Below, piece by piece: positions 26,685 to 36,257 of a DNA stretch of 64,000 bases (the stretch's first letter is position 1; each line of letters opens with the position of its first letter). Below the pieces are notes generated by a model. The model was not told the DNA's origin and did no database searches. It saw only the letters and a program-made list of their open reading frames with translations. The DNA is from CAYWWY01 sp964580185 (GTDB lineage Bacteria > Thermotogota > Thermotogae > MWEM01): the NCBI GenBank assembly GCA_964580185.1, contig CAZOJQ010000005.1, positions 1 through 64,000 of the forward strand, given 5' to 3'. The translations under genes and the position numbers were made by a program.

Positions 26685-27299
26685 GTGTCGTACTATGACC
26701 AAATCCAGGGGATTCACATGGATATGCTCAAAGAAATCAGCAATATCGGTACAGGTAATGCAGCGACAGCGCTCTCTTCGATGACCTCAAAAAAGGTGGA
26801 AATCACTGTACCCAATGTGTCTTTGGCAGAAGTCTCTCAGATCCCCTTCCTATTCAAGGATCCCGAAAAAGTGACTGTGGGGATCCCCATCATGTTCCAT
26901 GGAGATCTCAATGGGAAAATCCTCCTCCTCTTCGATACCGAACCGGCGAGAGAGATCCTGGAGCTGCTGCTCGGGTTCGGAAACGAAGACCTAACGGCAA
27001 TGGATGAGATGCAAAAATCAGTGTTTACCGAGATTTGCAATATTGTTTGCGGGTCATACATCGTTGCATTATCGCAGTTTTCGAATCTTTTTTTGAACTC
27101 TGAGGTTCCGCAAATTACGGTAGATATGCTGACAGCGATTATTGCGGAATCCTGTTTGGAATATGCGATCGAAGAAGACCGGACCATTCTCATTGAAACC
27201 CGGTTTCATATTGAGGATCAGTCCAACATTGGAGCATACCTTTTCCTAATCCTGGAACCCGCTTCCATCCCCAAACTTTTGGAGAGCTTGGGGATGTAA
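26685..27299 (+). CDS. cheC: chemotaxis protein CheC (CheY-P phosphatase)
   Basis: A 204-aa CheC. It has two phosphatase helices with the E..N pattern, EISNIGTGN near residue 15 and EICNIVCG near residue 113, so both active sites look usable. CheC dephosphorylates CheY-P and binds CheD. The GTG start follows GGAGGAAGAA and lies just after the stop of the preceding gene. Confidence 0.94.
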   Translation: MSYYDQIQGIHMDMLKEISNIGTGNAATALSSMTSKKVEITVPNVSLAEVSQIPFLFKDPEKVTVGIPIMFHGDLNGKILLLFDTEPAREILELLLGFGNEDLTAMDEMQKSVFTEICNIVCGSYIVALSQFSNLFLNSEVPQITVDMLTAIIAESCLEYAIEEDRTILIETRFHIEDQSNIGAYLFLILEPASIPKLLESLGM

Positions 27300-27302
27300 T
27301 TG

Positions 27303-27791
27303 ATGGAGAAAAAAACAATCATCGGTATCGGTGAATATAAAGCCGCGATCAACCCCATGACTTTGGTGACATTGGGCTTAGGTTCTTGTGTGGGAGTTTG
27401 TTTGAGGGATCCTCGGCAAAGAGTGGGCGGAATGATTCACATTATGCTCCCAGAGAGTGGCGGAAAATCGGTTTCAAAACCGGGAAAATATGCAGATGTT
27501 GGGATTCCGCTGCTTATCGCTGAAATGAAAAAACTGGGCGCGTCGCCTTCCGCTCTTGAGGCCAAAATTGCCGGAGGAGCAGCCATGTTCAAATCCGATA
27601 AAAGCACGATGGAGGTTGGAAGACGAAACATCGATTCCGTGAAGCTAATCTTAAAACAGTGCGGGATACCAATCCTCAGCGAAGAATGTGGAGGAAGCCG
27701 AGCGCGAAGCATCGAGTATTCTGTAGAAACCGGAGCACTGATGATCCGAAAAGTCGGTGGTGGGGAAAAAACGGAGATTCTTACCCTTTGA
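27303..27791 (+). CDS. cheD: chemoreceptor glutamine deamidase CheD
   Basis: A 162-aa CheD. The catalytic cysteine lies in LGLGSCVGVCL (near residue 29) and the histidine in GGMIHIMLP. CheD deamidates receptor glutamines and shuttles between receptors and CheC in Bacillus-type adaptation. ATG 27303 was chosen; a TTG lies directly before it. Confidence 0.94.
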   Translation: MEKKTIIGIGEYKAAINPMTLVTLGLGSCVGVCLRDPRQRVGGMIHIMLPESGGKSVSKPGKYADVGIPLLIAEMKKLGASPSALEAKIAGGAAMFKSDKSTMEVGRRNIDSVKLILKQCGIPILSEECGGSRARSIEYSVETGALMIRKVGGGEKTEILTL

Positions 27792-27802
27792 AAGGAAGAC
27801 AA

Positions 27803-28522
27803 ATGAAACAAGAAGATGGTCTCTCACCCATCCAGTATCAGGATCGAAAAAGAAAAGCCATCGAGCAGCTCTTACCGAGAGTGAAATCAGTTGCGCTCAA
27901 CCTGATGACTACGCTGCCTCGCAACGTGGAATTGAATGACCTAGTGCAGGAAGGTGTAATCGCTCTTTTACAGTCTTTTGACCGATACGATCCAACCAAA
28001 GGGGCTACTTTTTTTACTTTTTCCATGAAACGGGTCAAAGGCGCGATGTACGACTATCTCAGAAAGATTGATTGGTTGCCTCGGACAACGCGCCAGCAGG
28101 TAAAAACTGTCGAGCGCGCAATGGTCGAGCTTGAAGGGGAGTTGGGAAAAACCCCTTCCATTTCGGAAATCAGTGATCGGTCGGGTATGACAGTCGAAGA
28201 GGTGGAAACGACTTTCAATGAAATCAGTCGAGGGCAGATTCTCCATTTGGATGAGCATACCAATATGGACGAAGAAGAGTTTATCGATTTCATTCCTTCC
28301 AAAGAAGATTCTCCTGACGAACACTTGGTTCGATCAGAACTCAAGACGGCGTTGTATGAAGAAATCCGTAGCTTGAGTGAAAGAGAACAGTTGATCTTGT
28401 CGTTATATTATGTAGAGGAACTGACCTTCAAAGAAATCGGTTCTATATTGGGTGTATCGGAATCCAGGATTTCCCAATTGCATACCATAATCATTGCCAA
28501 ACTCAGACAAAAGCTTTCTTAA
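27803..28522 (+). CDS. fliA: flagellar sigma factor FliA/SigD (sigma-28)
   Basis: A 239-aa sigma-28. Region 2 contains NVELNDLVQEGVIALLQS and FFTFSMKRVKGAMYDYLR; region 3 lies near residues 100-150; region 4 ends with ELTFKEIGSILGVSESRIS. It directs late flagellar and chemotaxis genes at TAAA-N15-CCGATAT sites; one such site lies before flgK at 45.2 kb. The ATG at 27803 follows AAAGGAAG, 11 nt after cheD. No FlgM anti-sigma gene is in the window. Confidence 0.95.
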   Translation: MKQEDGLSPIQYQDRKRKAIEQLLPRVKSVALNLMTTLPRNVELNDLVQEGVIALLQSFDRYDPTKGATFFTFSMKRVKGAMYDYLRKIDWLPRTTRQQVKTVERAMVELEGELGKTPSISEISDRSGMTVEEVETTFNEISRGQILHLDEHTNMDEEEFIDFIPSKEDSPDEHLVRSELKTALYEEIRSLSEREQLILSLYYVEELTFKEIGSILGVSESRISQLHTIIIAKLRQKLS

Positions 28523-28557
28523 AGCTCAAGGAGGCGGAGAACGAAAGGAGCAAGGAA

Positions 28558-28878
28558 ATGGTAGGGCCGGTAGAGTTTCAGAGCGGGTTCATACGGGGTC
28601 CGGAGGCCGCACAAACCTATAGTCATCAGGAGACCTTACAGCAAGCTGCGCAGCAGCTGACAGCTAAGGAAATGCAGGATAAGACAAAGAAATCGACACA
28701 GACTGCAAGAGAAGCGGCCAAAGACGAAAAGGCAGAAATCCAAGATTCCACGCAGAAAGAAGGCGGCAGTGGTGGTTATCTGCCCGGGCAGAAAAAGGAG
28801 ACAGAACAAACAGAAGGCAAGCCCAAAAGCCTGGCTCAAGATGAATATAAAGGGAATTTTATCGATATACGGCTCTAA
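28558..28878 (+). CDS. small hydrophilic protein of unknown function (flagellar operon)
   Basis: A 106-aa, highly charged protein rich in Gln, Lys, Glu and Thr, probably mostly disordered or coiled, ending in GNFIDIRL. No membrane segment or known motif is seen. A good AAAGGAGCAAGGAA site precedes the ATG. It occupies the place just after sigD where Bacillus has swrB, but it lacks the SwrB membrane anchor, so that name is not used. Confidence 0.8.
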   Translation: MVGPVEFQSGFIRGPEAAQTYSHQETLQQAAQQLTAKEMQDKTKKSTQTAREAAKDEKAEIQDSTQKEGGSGGYLPGQKKETEQTEGKPKSLAQDEYKGNFIDIRL

Positions 28879-28916
28879 GCGAGGCAACCCTTAGCTATGG
28901 AATCAGGAGGTTTCTG

Positions 28917-29450
28917 TTGGCAGAAATCAACGCGCTCATCGCCTATCTAATGATTCTTAAGGAATCTGAAGAGACATACACAGGAGGGATCATGGTAACG
29001 GATCCCTACACGATTCCTGTCGAGTTTAAGTATACAGAACCACTGAAACCTACGGGTTTGCAAAAAATCCTATATGGAAAGTCAATCGAGAAGTTCATTT
29101 GGGTCGATGTGATTGCCCGAAAACTGATCCAAGGACTCCAGGAAAACCCGAGGTTGCTTTTGATCCAGGATAAGATCCTATTTCCCATACCAGCAAAAAA
29201 TCCCGTATGCATGATTGCTTCTGCAGCAGGCGAAACCAAAGCCGAAGAACAGGAGTATGAGGATCTCTTTTCGGACCAGCTGGAGGGTGGATACCAATTG
29301 ATTTCCAAAATGAAACCATCACCGGATCTGGTCCAATGGATTCAAAGAGTTTCCAAAGAAGTCGATATTTTGGAACCCTTCAATCGCCTCAAGGAGGCCC
29401 TCCAATACGTGTGTTTGAACGAACCCGAAAAACCATCAAAGAAATCGTAG
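28917..29450 (+). CDS. conserved-looking protein of unknown function
   Basis: A 177-aa soluble protein with a TTG start fixed by AGGAGG at 28904-28909 (7-bp spacing). It begins AEINALIAYLMILK and has a mixed alpha/beta composition with no motif I recognise. It overlaps the next unknown gene by about 40 nt. Position between fliA and mfd suggests co-expression with the flagellar genes. Confidence 0.75.
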   Translation: MAEINALIAYLMILKESEETYTGGIMVTDPYTIPVEFKYTEPLKPTGLQKILYGKSIEKFIWVDVIARKLIQGLQENPRLLLIQDKILFPIPAKNPVCMIASAAGETKAEEQEYEDLFSDQLEGGYQLISKMKPSPDLVQWIQRVSKEVDILEPFNRLKEALQYVCLNEPEKPSKKS

Positions 29451-30190
29451 AATCGATCCGAAACCAGTTTCTTTCAGTCCGGGTAAAAGATCCCGGTTTT
29501 GCTTTCCATACCAATCTCTTATCCGAATCGTACTCCGTTCCTGTTCATTCATGGGACGGGTATGTCGGTTTGCCCACACATTCCGCTTTCATTGGAACCA
29601 TTGCTCAAGAAGCAGTCGCGCTGAATGCGGTCTCATTGTCGGTAATGGGGAAAGAGGCGGAACCAGTGGATTTTTCTTTTATGCACGAGGCAAAAATCAA
29701 TACCATTTCGCCTGATTCATTGATCGCATGCCTTCGCAATCAACCGCTGAGAACGCGGATATGTCATCTAGTGCCCGTACCTTTACCCAAAGCTCAAGTG
29801 GAGCGAAAATCTGCAAGCATGACGATCCATCAGCAACCGATCTGCCCGATTCCTCTGGAAATGATTCCCAAAGCAATCAGGAACCCGAAATGGTTTTGGA
29901 CGATCATGATCACCAGGAAACCCGCTTCACGCTCTGAATACACAGATTACGAGATTCAAAAAGGATTGCGCTTCATCATGAAACGATTGGATCCAAAATC
30001 TAAGTTCAGGGTATTGGGTGTGTATCGAGATATTCCCATTGATCGAATTGATCGAATTCAATTCTCGGGAAATGAAATGCAGTTTTCGCTCAAGGAACCC
30101 ACAGGCAGAGACGTGATTTTGGATGTCATCATCGTTCGAGACGAAGAGGAGAAGCGGTATCATGTTGGACCCATTGTTCGAAAAGCTTAA
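29411..30190 (+). CDS. protein of unknown function, overlapping start
   Basis: About 259 aa from the GTG at 29411. The start is uncertain. AGGAGG at 29392-29397 is 13 bp from the GTG but 7 bp from an in-frame ATA at 29405, and an ATG at 29336 has no ribosome site and would overlap the previous gene by 115 nt. The C-terminal part (about residues 175-259) is a regular beta-rich segment ending in YHVGPIVRKA. No known domain is recognised. It overlaps mfd by 29 nt. Confidence 0.68.
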   Translation: MFERTRKTIKEIVESIRNQFLSVRVKDPGFAFHTNLLSESYSVPVHSWDGYVGLPTHSAFIGTIAQEAVALNAVSLSVMGKEAEPVDFSFMHEAKINTISPDSLIACLRNQPLRTRICHLVPVPLPKAQVERKSASMTIHQQPICPIPLEMIPKAIRNPKWFWTIMITRKPASRSEYTDYEIQKGLRFIMKRLDPKSKFRVLGVYRDIPIDRIDRIQFSGNEMQFSLKEPTGRDVILDVIIVRDEEEKRYHVGPIVRKA

Positions 30191-33100
30191 AAGCAATCCT
30201 GCTCGTTTAAAAATCGGCATTACGTCGCGTTCGGATCAGATCGATTCGGTCGCTGCAGATCTTCTCTCCGGGGTGGAATTCCTTTCCGTTCCCGTATTTC
30301 TTGTCTTCCCAGAAATGAAAAGCCTCAAAGGGTTTTCCGTTACGATGGATGCCGGTTTGTCGAGAAAGGGATATGAGTTTCCCCCTATCGATATTTTGCC
30401 TTTCGAACCCATACGCGCTTCCTTTTCCACTATGAAGACGCGGATGAACGCGTTGTTGTCTCTGGCCCAACCCATTGAGAATGGGCCAAAGATGTACCTT
30501 ACAACGTATTTGAGTTTGCTCCAACGAACCATAGCGCCTTATCGGTTGGAATCCTATCATCTGACTCTCAAAATCGGGGATCAGATTCGGTTTTCTCAGA
30601 TGGCGCGTTGGCTGGAGAACAGCGGATTCGAAAGGGTGTTTCAAGTTCAAAATCCGGGTGAATACTCGATCCGAGGATTTATCTTCGATGTCTTCCCCCT
30701 GAATCAGGTTGAGCCATATCGGATTGAAACTTTTGATGAAGAAATTGAAGAGATTCGGGTTTTTTCTCATAGCACCCAGAAGACCGTTGGAAAAGAAGCC
30801 CGGTTGGATTTGTACCCGGCCTCCGAATCCGTTCACAGCAAAGAAAGCCAAGCAGTGTTTGCGGAGCGGATTCAGGGACTTTCTCATAAATATCCGGATA
30901 GTGTATTGATCCAATCTTTGGAGAAACAGCCCTTCGATTACCCGGCTTTGGCGCCTTTGTTTCATGATGATTTTCAAGCCTTAATCCGGACCCTTCCCGC
31001 CGATTCACTCTTCGTTTTTTTCTCTTTTGAAGAAGGAATCCATCAGATCCAAGAGTATGAACGGGGTTTGTTTGATTTATACCCTCAGAAAGAGTATCGG
31101 GATATCTACTACCGATACGTGCGAATTCCTGAATCCGCTCTTCTCCAGGTCAATCGAGCCGTATTTCTCTCCCACTCGACCCAATCGATCCAGGTAGACC
31201 ATCAGATTCGTGCCGAAGGATATGCCTCCAAAGAAGCGAGAAAAAAACCGTCTCTCTTTCTCCAATTTCCTTCGCAACCGATTCCTTCGTATGAAGATCT
31301 CTCGATCGGGAATTTGGTCGTGCATGAAGACTTTGGCGTTGCTCGATACCTAGGCAACCAGAGAATCACCAATTTCTTGGGAACTAGGGAATATCTGAAA
31401 TTGGAGTATGATGATCAGGCAGTCATTTTTGTTCCTGTCGAAAAGATGCATCGAATCCACCTATACGTGGGGGATGAACGGATCGTTCAACTGACGCGGC
31501 TGAAATCTCAGCATTGGCAAAGAGCAAAAAGACAGACATTGGAAGAGATCGAACGGAAGGTTCAAGAGTTGATCGAGTTATATGCCGTTCGCTCGGAGAT
31601 TCCTGGATATTCCTTTACACCGGAACACGAACTCGAGAAACAGTTTCTTGATTCTTTTCCGTATATTGAAACTCCCCCCCAACTCAGGGCCGTAGAGCGT
31701 GTTCTTAGCGATATGGAACACCCGCATCCCATGGATCATCTGATATGCGGAGACGCTGGGGCGGGAAAGACAGAAATCGCATTGCGGGCCTCATTTCGCG
31801 CCATAGCCAATGGGAAACAAGTCGCTCTATTGGTCCCGACAACCGTCCTGACACAACAACACTTCGATACCTTTCGGCAACGACTACAGCCATTTGGAAT
31901 TCAGGTCCGGATGCTGGACAGGATGGTTTCTCCCGCCCAGGAGCGGAACATTCATAAAGGTCTCAAAGAGGGGACTGTCGAAATGGTAATTGGGACTCAC
32001 AAACTGCTCAGTAGGAGGATTCAGTTTCGCGACTTGGGTTTGCTGATCCTGGATGAGGAGCAAAAATTCGGAGTGGATCACAAAGAAAAGCTGCAACAGA
32101 TAAAGAAAGGCGTCGATGTCCTGACGCTTACCGCCACCCCGATTCCTCGAACCCTCTATATGGGTCTGTCGGGAATCAAATCCATGTCTGTGATTGACAC
32201 ATTGCCGCCAGGGAGAGTTCCGATACAGACGTTTGTCGGATATTATGACGATCGGGTTGTAAAAACGGCCATATTGAGAGAGCTGAGTAGAGGGGGGCAA
32301 GTCATCTATGTGCACAACCGGGTCGAGGATATGGTGGAAGTTTTCGAGAACCTAAGGCGTTTGGTTCCGGAAGCAAGAATGGAGATGGCTCACGGGCAGA
32401 TGAAAAAGTCCGAATTCGAGAGAGTTGTATCCATGTTCTACTCCCAAGATACCGATATCCTGGTCTGTACGACGATCATCGAGAATGGAGTGGACATTCC
32501 CACAGCCAACACCTTGATCGTTGACGATGCCAATCGGTATGGATTGTCGCAATTGTACCAATTGCGGGGCAGAGTCGGTAGGAGTGATCGGCGGGCCTTT
32601 GCGTATTTTCTGTATCCGCGAACGTCTCGGCTTACCCCCCAGGCGCAATCTCGATTGGAAGCGATCTTCGAGCACCACGGATCCGGAAGCGGGATGAAAC
32701 TAGCCATGAAAGACATGGAAATCCGGGGTGTGGGGAATGTTTTGGGGTTTGAACAACATGGAAATGCCCAAATCGTCGGCTTATACTTGTATCAGCAGAT
32801 GTTGGATCAAGTATTGATCCAAAAAGGCCTTATCAAGCAGGGCGACCCCACTGTTTCCACGAAAGATCGGGGGCAACAATCCGATCAAGTGGAGATTTCT
32901 GGAATCCCATTCGATATTGTGATTCCTGACTCCTATGTGGAAAATAGCATTGAACGTATGCGCTTGTACCGGAGAATCGCGCAAAGCGAAACCGTAAAGG
33001 GGTTGGAAGAACTTAAAGATGAACTCCGAGATCGATTTGGTCCTTTGCCGGACGAAGCCCGAAGTTTATTTGAATATGCGACTCTTCGTATGCTCTCTGT

Positions 33101-33308
33101 TCATTTAGGAATCCGAAGAATCGAAGTCAATCAAAAAGACCGCAGAACCAAGATCGCGTTTTTTTCAATCCGAGAAACCGATCGGTTTTCTCTGCGGCCT
33201 TTTCGAGGGATGATCCATCGCGATGAAGGGTTTGCCGTTCTATATGACGCATCCAAACCCGTTCTCACCAAACTATTGATGGAGAACCATGGAAGATTGA
33301 TCCGGTAG
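30162..33308 (+). CDS. mfd: transcription-repair coupling factor Mfd
   Basis: A 1,048-aa Mfd, which removes stalled RNA polymerase and recruits UvrA. It has an N-terminal UvrB-like module, an RNA-polymerase-interaction domain starting near residue 380 (IGNLVVHEDFGVARYLG), and an SF2 motor with GDAGAGKTE near residue 529, DEEQKFG near 631 and LTATPIPRT, followed by the TRCF C-terminal domain. It is roughly 100 aa shorter than many Mfd proteins, mainly in the N-terminal part. ATG 30162 was chosen over an in-frame upstream codon because GAGGAG precedes it. Confidence 0.95.
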   Translation: MLDPLFEKLKSNPARLKIGITSRSDQIDSVAADLLSGVEFLSVPVFLVFPEMKSLKGFSVTMDAGLSRKGYEFPPIDILPFEPIRASFSTMKTRMNALLSLAQPIENGPKMYLTTYLSLLQRTIAPYRLESYHLTLKIGDQIRFSQMARWLENSGFERVFQVQNPGEYSIRGFIFDVFPLNQVEPYRIETFDEEIEEIRVFSHSTQKTVGKEARLDLYPASESVHSKESQAVFAERIQGLSHKYPDSVLIQSLEKQPFDYPALAPLFHDDFQALIRTLPADSLFVFFSFEEGIHQIQEYERGLFDLYPQKEYRDIYYRYVRIPESALLQVNRAVFLSHSTQSIQVDHQIRAEGYASKEARKKPSLFLQFPSQPIPSYEDLSIGNLVVHEDFGVARYLGNQRITNFLGTREYLKLEYDDQAVIFVPVEKMHRIHLYVGDERIVQLTRLKSQHWQRAKRQTLEEIERKVQELIELYAVRSEIPGYSFTPEHELEKQFLDSFPYIETPPQLRAVERVLSDMEHPHPMDHLICGDAGAGKTEIALRASFRAIANGKQVALLVPTTVLTQQHFDTFRQRLQPFGIQVRMLDRMVSPAQERNIHKGLKEGTVEMVIGTHKLLSRRIQFRDLGLLILDEEQKFGVDHKEKLQQIKKGVDVLTLTATPIPRTLYMGLSGIKSMSVIDTLPPGRVPIQTFVGYYDDRVVKTAILRELSRGGQVIYVHNRVEDMVEVFENLRRLVPEARMEMAHGQMKKSEFERVVSMFYSQDTDILVCTTIIENGVDIPTANTLIVDDANRYGLSQLYQLRGRVGRSDRRAFAYFLYPRTSRLTPQAQSRLEAIFEHHGSGSGMKLAMKDMEIRGVGNVLGFEQHGNAQIVGLYLYQQMLDQVLIQKGLIKQGDPTVSTKDRGQQSDQVEISGIPFDIVIPDSYVENSIERMRLYRRIAQSETVKGLEELKDELRDRFGPLPDEARSLFEYATLRMLSVHLGIRRIEVNQKDRRTKIAFFSIRETDRFSLRPFRGMIHRDEGFAVLYDASKPVLTKLLMENHGRLIR

Positions 33309-33322
33309 GTACCTCTTGAATC

Positions 33323-34462
33323 CTACACAACATTTTTCTCTCTTTGTGTTTTCCCGCTAAACCGGTGTATGTTTAGAGGAGCGAGATCAAGATAGGGACT
33401 GGAACCATTCATGATCATGTGCGCCAAACCCTCCGCCACAGCGGGGGCAATCATGAACCCATGGCCCGAATACCCGACAGAGTAATAGAATCCCTTGATG
33501 TGTGGAGATTCACCGATAACCGGTTGAGCGTCGGGCGACATGTTGTATTCCCCGGACCAGTGCCGGAGGATCCTCAGGTTTTCCAGGAAAGGAAAGACTT
33601 TTACCATTTTGATTGCCATTTCTTTCGCAAACCGATAGGTCACATTCCGGTTAATCCCCGGAACTTCGTCTGCATCTCCTTTTCCCATGATAAACTGGCC
33701 ATGCAACGCTTGGCGGATATAGAAATTTCCGGAAAAGCTAATGGCCATAAAGGGGAAAAAGTAGTCCAGCGCTTCCGTGACGAAGATCTGGTGCCGGAAG
33801 CTTTCGGTAGGTAAGTCGATACCGGCGAGCTGTCCCACTTCTTTGGACCATGGTCCGGCTGCGTTTATTACGATATCTGCTGGGAAATACCCTCTTGTAG
33901 TATGCACCCCTTTGACAGCCCCTGATTGCACATCAACCTGTTTGGCGAGGGTATGGGTATGAATCGAGACGCCCAGTTTCTTTGCGGCGTTGGCATATCC
34001 AAAAGTTGCTTTATGGGGATTGGCATGGCCATCGGTTTTGCAGAAGGTGGCCATTTTCAGCCCTTCTGTACGGATATACGGATACTTCTGAGAGACTTCT
34101 TTTGACGAGAGAATATCGACCTTCAAACCTTCCTCTCGCTGCATGCGCACATTCTCCTCAAATTGGGTTGCTTCCTCTTCATCAAACGAAAGCAATAGAT
34201 ATCCTCCTTGATAGTACTCGATATCCATATCCATCTCTTCCCGAAACCGAGTGAAGTGTTCGACACTCTTCATCGCCAGACGAACGTTGTAAGGAGAGCT
34301 CCATTGTTGGCGGATTCCTCCCCCGCACCGTCCCGTAGATCCGGAAGAAAGATAGTCTTTTTCCAGGACTGTTACTTGTTTTGCGCCCAATTTCGCGAGA
34401 TGATAAGCGATCGCTGTACCTGTGATTCCGCCTCCAATGATCACAACCTGAGGATTATTCAT
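33323..34462 (-). CDS. FAD-dependent amine/imino-acid dehydrogenase, catalytic subunit (HcnC/DAO type)
   Basis: A 379-aa DAO-superfamily flavoprotein. It begins NNPQVVIIGGGITGTAIAYH (FAD-binding GxGxxG), followed by STGRCGGGIRQQW and a C-terminal GYSGHGFMIAPAVAEGL. These features match the beta subunits of sarcosine oxidase, HcnC and dye-linked proline dehydrogenases, which oxidise a secondary amine or imino acid. ATG 34462 follows GGGGTGAGG and overlaps the partner gene by 8 nt. The substrate is not evident. It converges with mfd, 14 bp apart. Confidence 0.88.
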   Translation of the reverse strand: MNNPQVVIIGGGITGTAIAYHLAKLGAKQVTVLEKDYLSSGSTGRCGGGIRQQWSSPYNVRLAMKSVEHFTRFREEMDMDIEYYQGGYLLLSFDEEEATQFEENVRMQREEGLKVDILSSKEVSQKYPYIRTEGLKMATFCKTDGHANPHKATFGYANAAKKLGVSIHTHTLAKQVDVQSGAVKGVHTTRGYFPADIVINAAGPWSKEVGQLAGIDLPTESFRHQIFVTEALDYFFPFMAISFSGNFYIRQALHGQFIMGKGDADEVPGINRNVTYRFAKEMAIKMVKVFPFLENLRILRHWSGEYNMSPDAQPVIGESPHIKGFYYSVGYSGHGFMIAPAVAEGLAHMIMNGSSPYLDLAPLNIHRFSGKTQREKNVV

Positions 34463-36257
34463 CTGCCTCACCCCTTCGGATCGCACGGAATGGCAATGGA
34501 ATGGAGGGAGCCCGGAAGATTCCTGGTTCCAATTCGGCGATAGGGATCTCCAGCTTGGATGATAGGATCTGCAACGTTTGAGCCCGACACACACGGCCCC
34601 CACAAGGTCCCATGCCAATACGGAGATACCGTCTCAATTCTTCATAGTCCGTATACCCCATATCGATCGCGCGTTCGATTTCTTCTACTGTTACTTCTTC
34701 GCATCGGCATATATAATCATTCTTTTTTTGTTCAGGCACTTGCACGGACCGAACTGTATCAACCCATGCGAATGGTACTTCAATGAAAACGAGGTGAGTC
34801 TTCTCCTTCGGATTTTTCATGACCCGAACGACATTGGCTTCTCCAAGAATCTGTCCTTTCCGGTCTTGAGCGAAAACAACATCCTCTTTTTCGGGTAAAG
34901 GAAGCAATTCGTATGGAATGCCGATCACTGCTTTATCCCCTTTTTTCTGAACCATGAATATCGCCAAACCCGGGCAAATCATCGCGCAGATCCCACACCC
35001 CGTGCAGGCCTCATAGTTAACCCACGGGATTCCGTTGAGGTTTCCTCCCACTTCGATGGCTTTCGTGGGACAAGAAGTTTCGCACGGATTGCACGGTATA
35101 CACTGCGGACACTCTATTAACGCCTTCATGGTATCATACGGTCCCGTTTGCGTTTGGATTTCGGTTCGGTATCCTCCCGAGGGGAAATGAATCCCAAAAT
35201 GCCCCAACCCATCGCGCACTTTGAATGAGAACGGGCCTCTCCGAAGAGCAGTCAGCTCATCCCGCATTTGGTTCATCTCTTCTTGCATATCTTTTCCTAT
35301 GAGGTCTTGCGTGACTTGAAACCCAGCAATAAACCCTTCCATCATTGCAGTAGAGGCTTCTTCGATGCTTGATACATCTCCCGCAACAAAGACCGTAGGG
35401 ATTGTAGTGCGCATATGGGCGTCCCGAACGGGTATATACCCACCTAGAGAGGAGATATATTCGATTTTGCTCCCGGCTTGAGCCGCTAATTCGACAGAGG
35501 GCTGAAGGCCTACCGCCAAACAGATGGAGTCAACGAATAGCTCCCGTGATTCACTCATGATCGGTTTCCATTGATCGTTGACAGGTGCGATTACCGCGCC
35601 TCGGACTTTTTGTTTTCCGATCGCTTTCACAATGGTATGGGTAAGCAGGATGGGAATCCCTAAGCGTTCGATTTTTCGAGAATGAACTTCATATCCGCCA
35701 ATTTTGGGAGCGATATCGACAATCGCTTTCACTCGAGCCCCAGCCTGAACCAATTGGTACCCCACAATAAGGCCAATGTTGCCACTACCGACAATTAAGA
35801 AATCCTTTCCCGGTAAGACGCCATATTGGTTCATCAGGGTTTGAACGGCTCCAGCTCCATATACTCCAACCAGGAGGTTATTCTCAAAAGGGATGAATCG
35901 TTCCGAAGCTCCCGATGCAATCAGGATTCGCTCGGGTTTTGATTCCCATACGCGGTCTTCCTTTCGGTCCCAAAGGGCAATGCAATCTTCATAGATCCCT
36001 GCAACCGATGTCTCTAACCGGATTTCTACCCCCGCCTTTTCCGCCCGTTCCACAAGCCGATGAGCAATGTCGAACCCCCGAACCGAAGCAAAAAACCCTT
36101 TATGACCAAAAAACTTGTGGGTCTGCTTTGGAAGCTGTCCTCCGGGCATAAACCCTTCGTCAACAATCAGGGTTTTTACGCCTTGCTCGGCTGCGGCAAT
36201 ACCTGCGCAAAGCCCTGCGGGTCCTGCGCCAACAATCAAAAACTGTGGGTTTACCAT
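34455..36257 (-). CDS. HcnB/SoxA-like FAD/NAD oxidoreductase subunit with ferredoxin and BFD-like domains
   Basis: A 600-aa protein. An N-terminal pyridine nucleotide-disulfide-type FAD domain (FLIVGAGPAGLCAG) contains a second dinucleotide fold (DFLIVGSGNIGLIVG near residue 155). A two-cluster ferredoxin insert follows (CIPCNPCETSCP near residue 385, CTGCGICAMICP near 415), then a C-terminal BFD-like [2Fe-2S] module (ICRCEEVTVEEIE, GPCGGRVCR). Usual HcnB-type subunits lack the 4Fe-4S insert. It should pass electrons from the catalytic flavin subunit to an acceptor. It overlaps both neighbours by 7-8 nt. Confidence 0.88.
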   Translation of the reverse strand: MVNPQFLIVGAGPAGLCAGIAAAEQGVKTLIVDEGFMPGGQLPKQTHKFFGHKGFFASVRGFDIAHRLVERAEKAGVEIRLETSVAGIYEDCIALWDRKEDRVWESKPERILIASGASERFIPFENNLLVGVYGAGAVQTLMNQYGVLPGKDFLIVGSGNIGLIVGYQLVQAGARVKAIVDIAPKIGGYEVHSRKIERLGIPILLTHTIVKAIGKQKVRGAVIAPVNDQWKPIMSESRELFVDSICLAVGLQPSVELAAQAGSKIEYISSLGGYIPVRDAHMRTTIPTVFVAGDVSSIEEASTAMMEGFIAGFQVTQDLIGKDMQEEMNQMRDELTALRRGPFSFKVRDGLGHFGIHFPSGGYRTEIQTQTGPYDTMKALIECPQCIPCNPCETSCPTKAIEVGGNLNGIPWVNYEACTGCGICAMICPGLAIFMVQKKGDKAVIGIPYELLPLPEKEDVVFAQDRKGQILGEANVVRVMKNPKEKTHLVFIEVPFAWVDTVRSVQVPEQKKNDYICRCEEVTVEEIERAIDMGYTDYEELRRYLRIGMGPCGGRVCRAQTLQILSSKLEIPIAELEPGIFRAPSIPLPFRAIRRGEADE

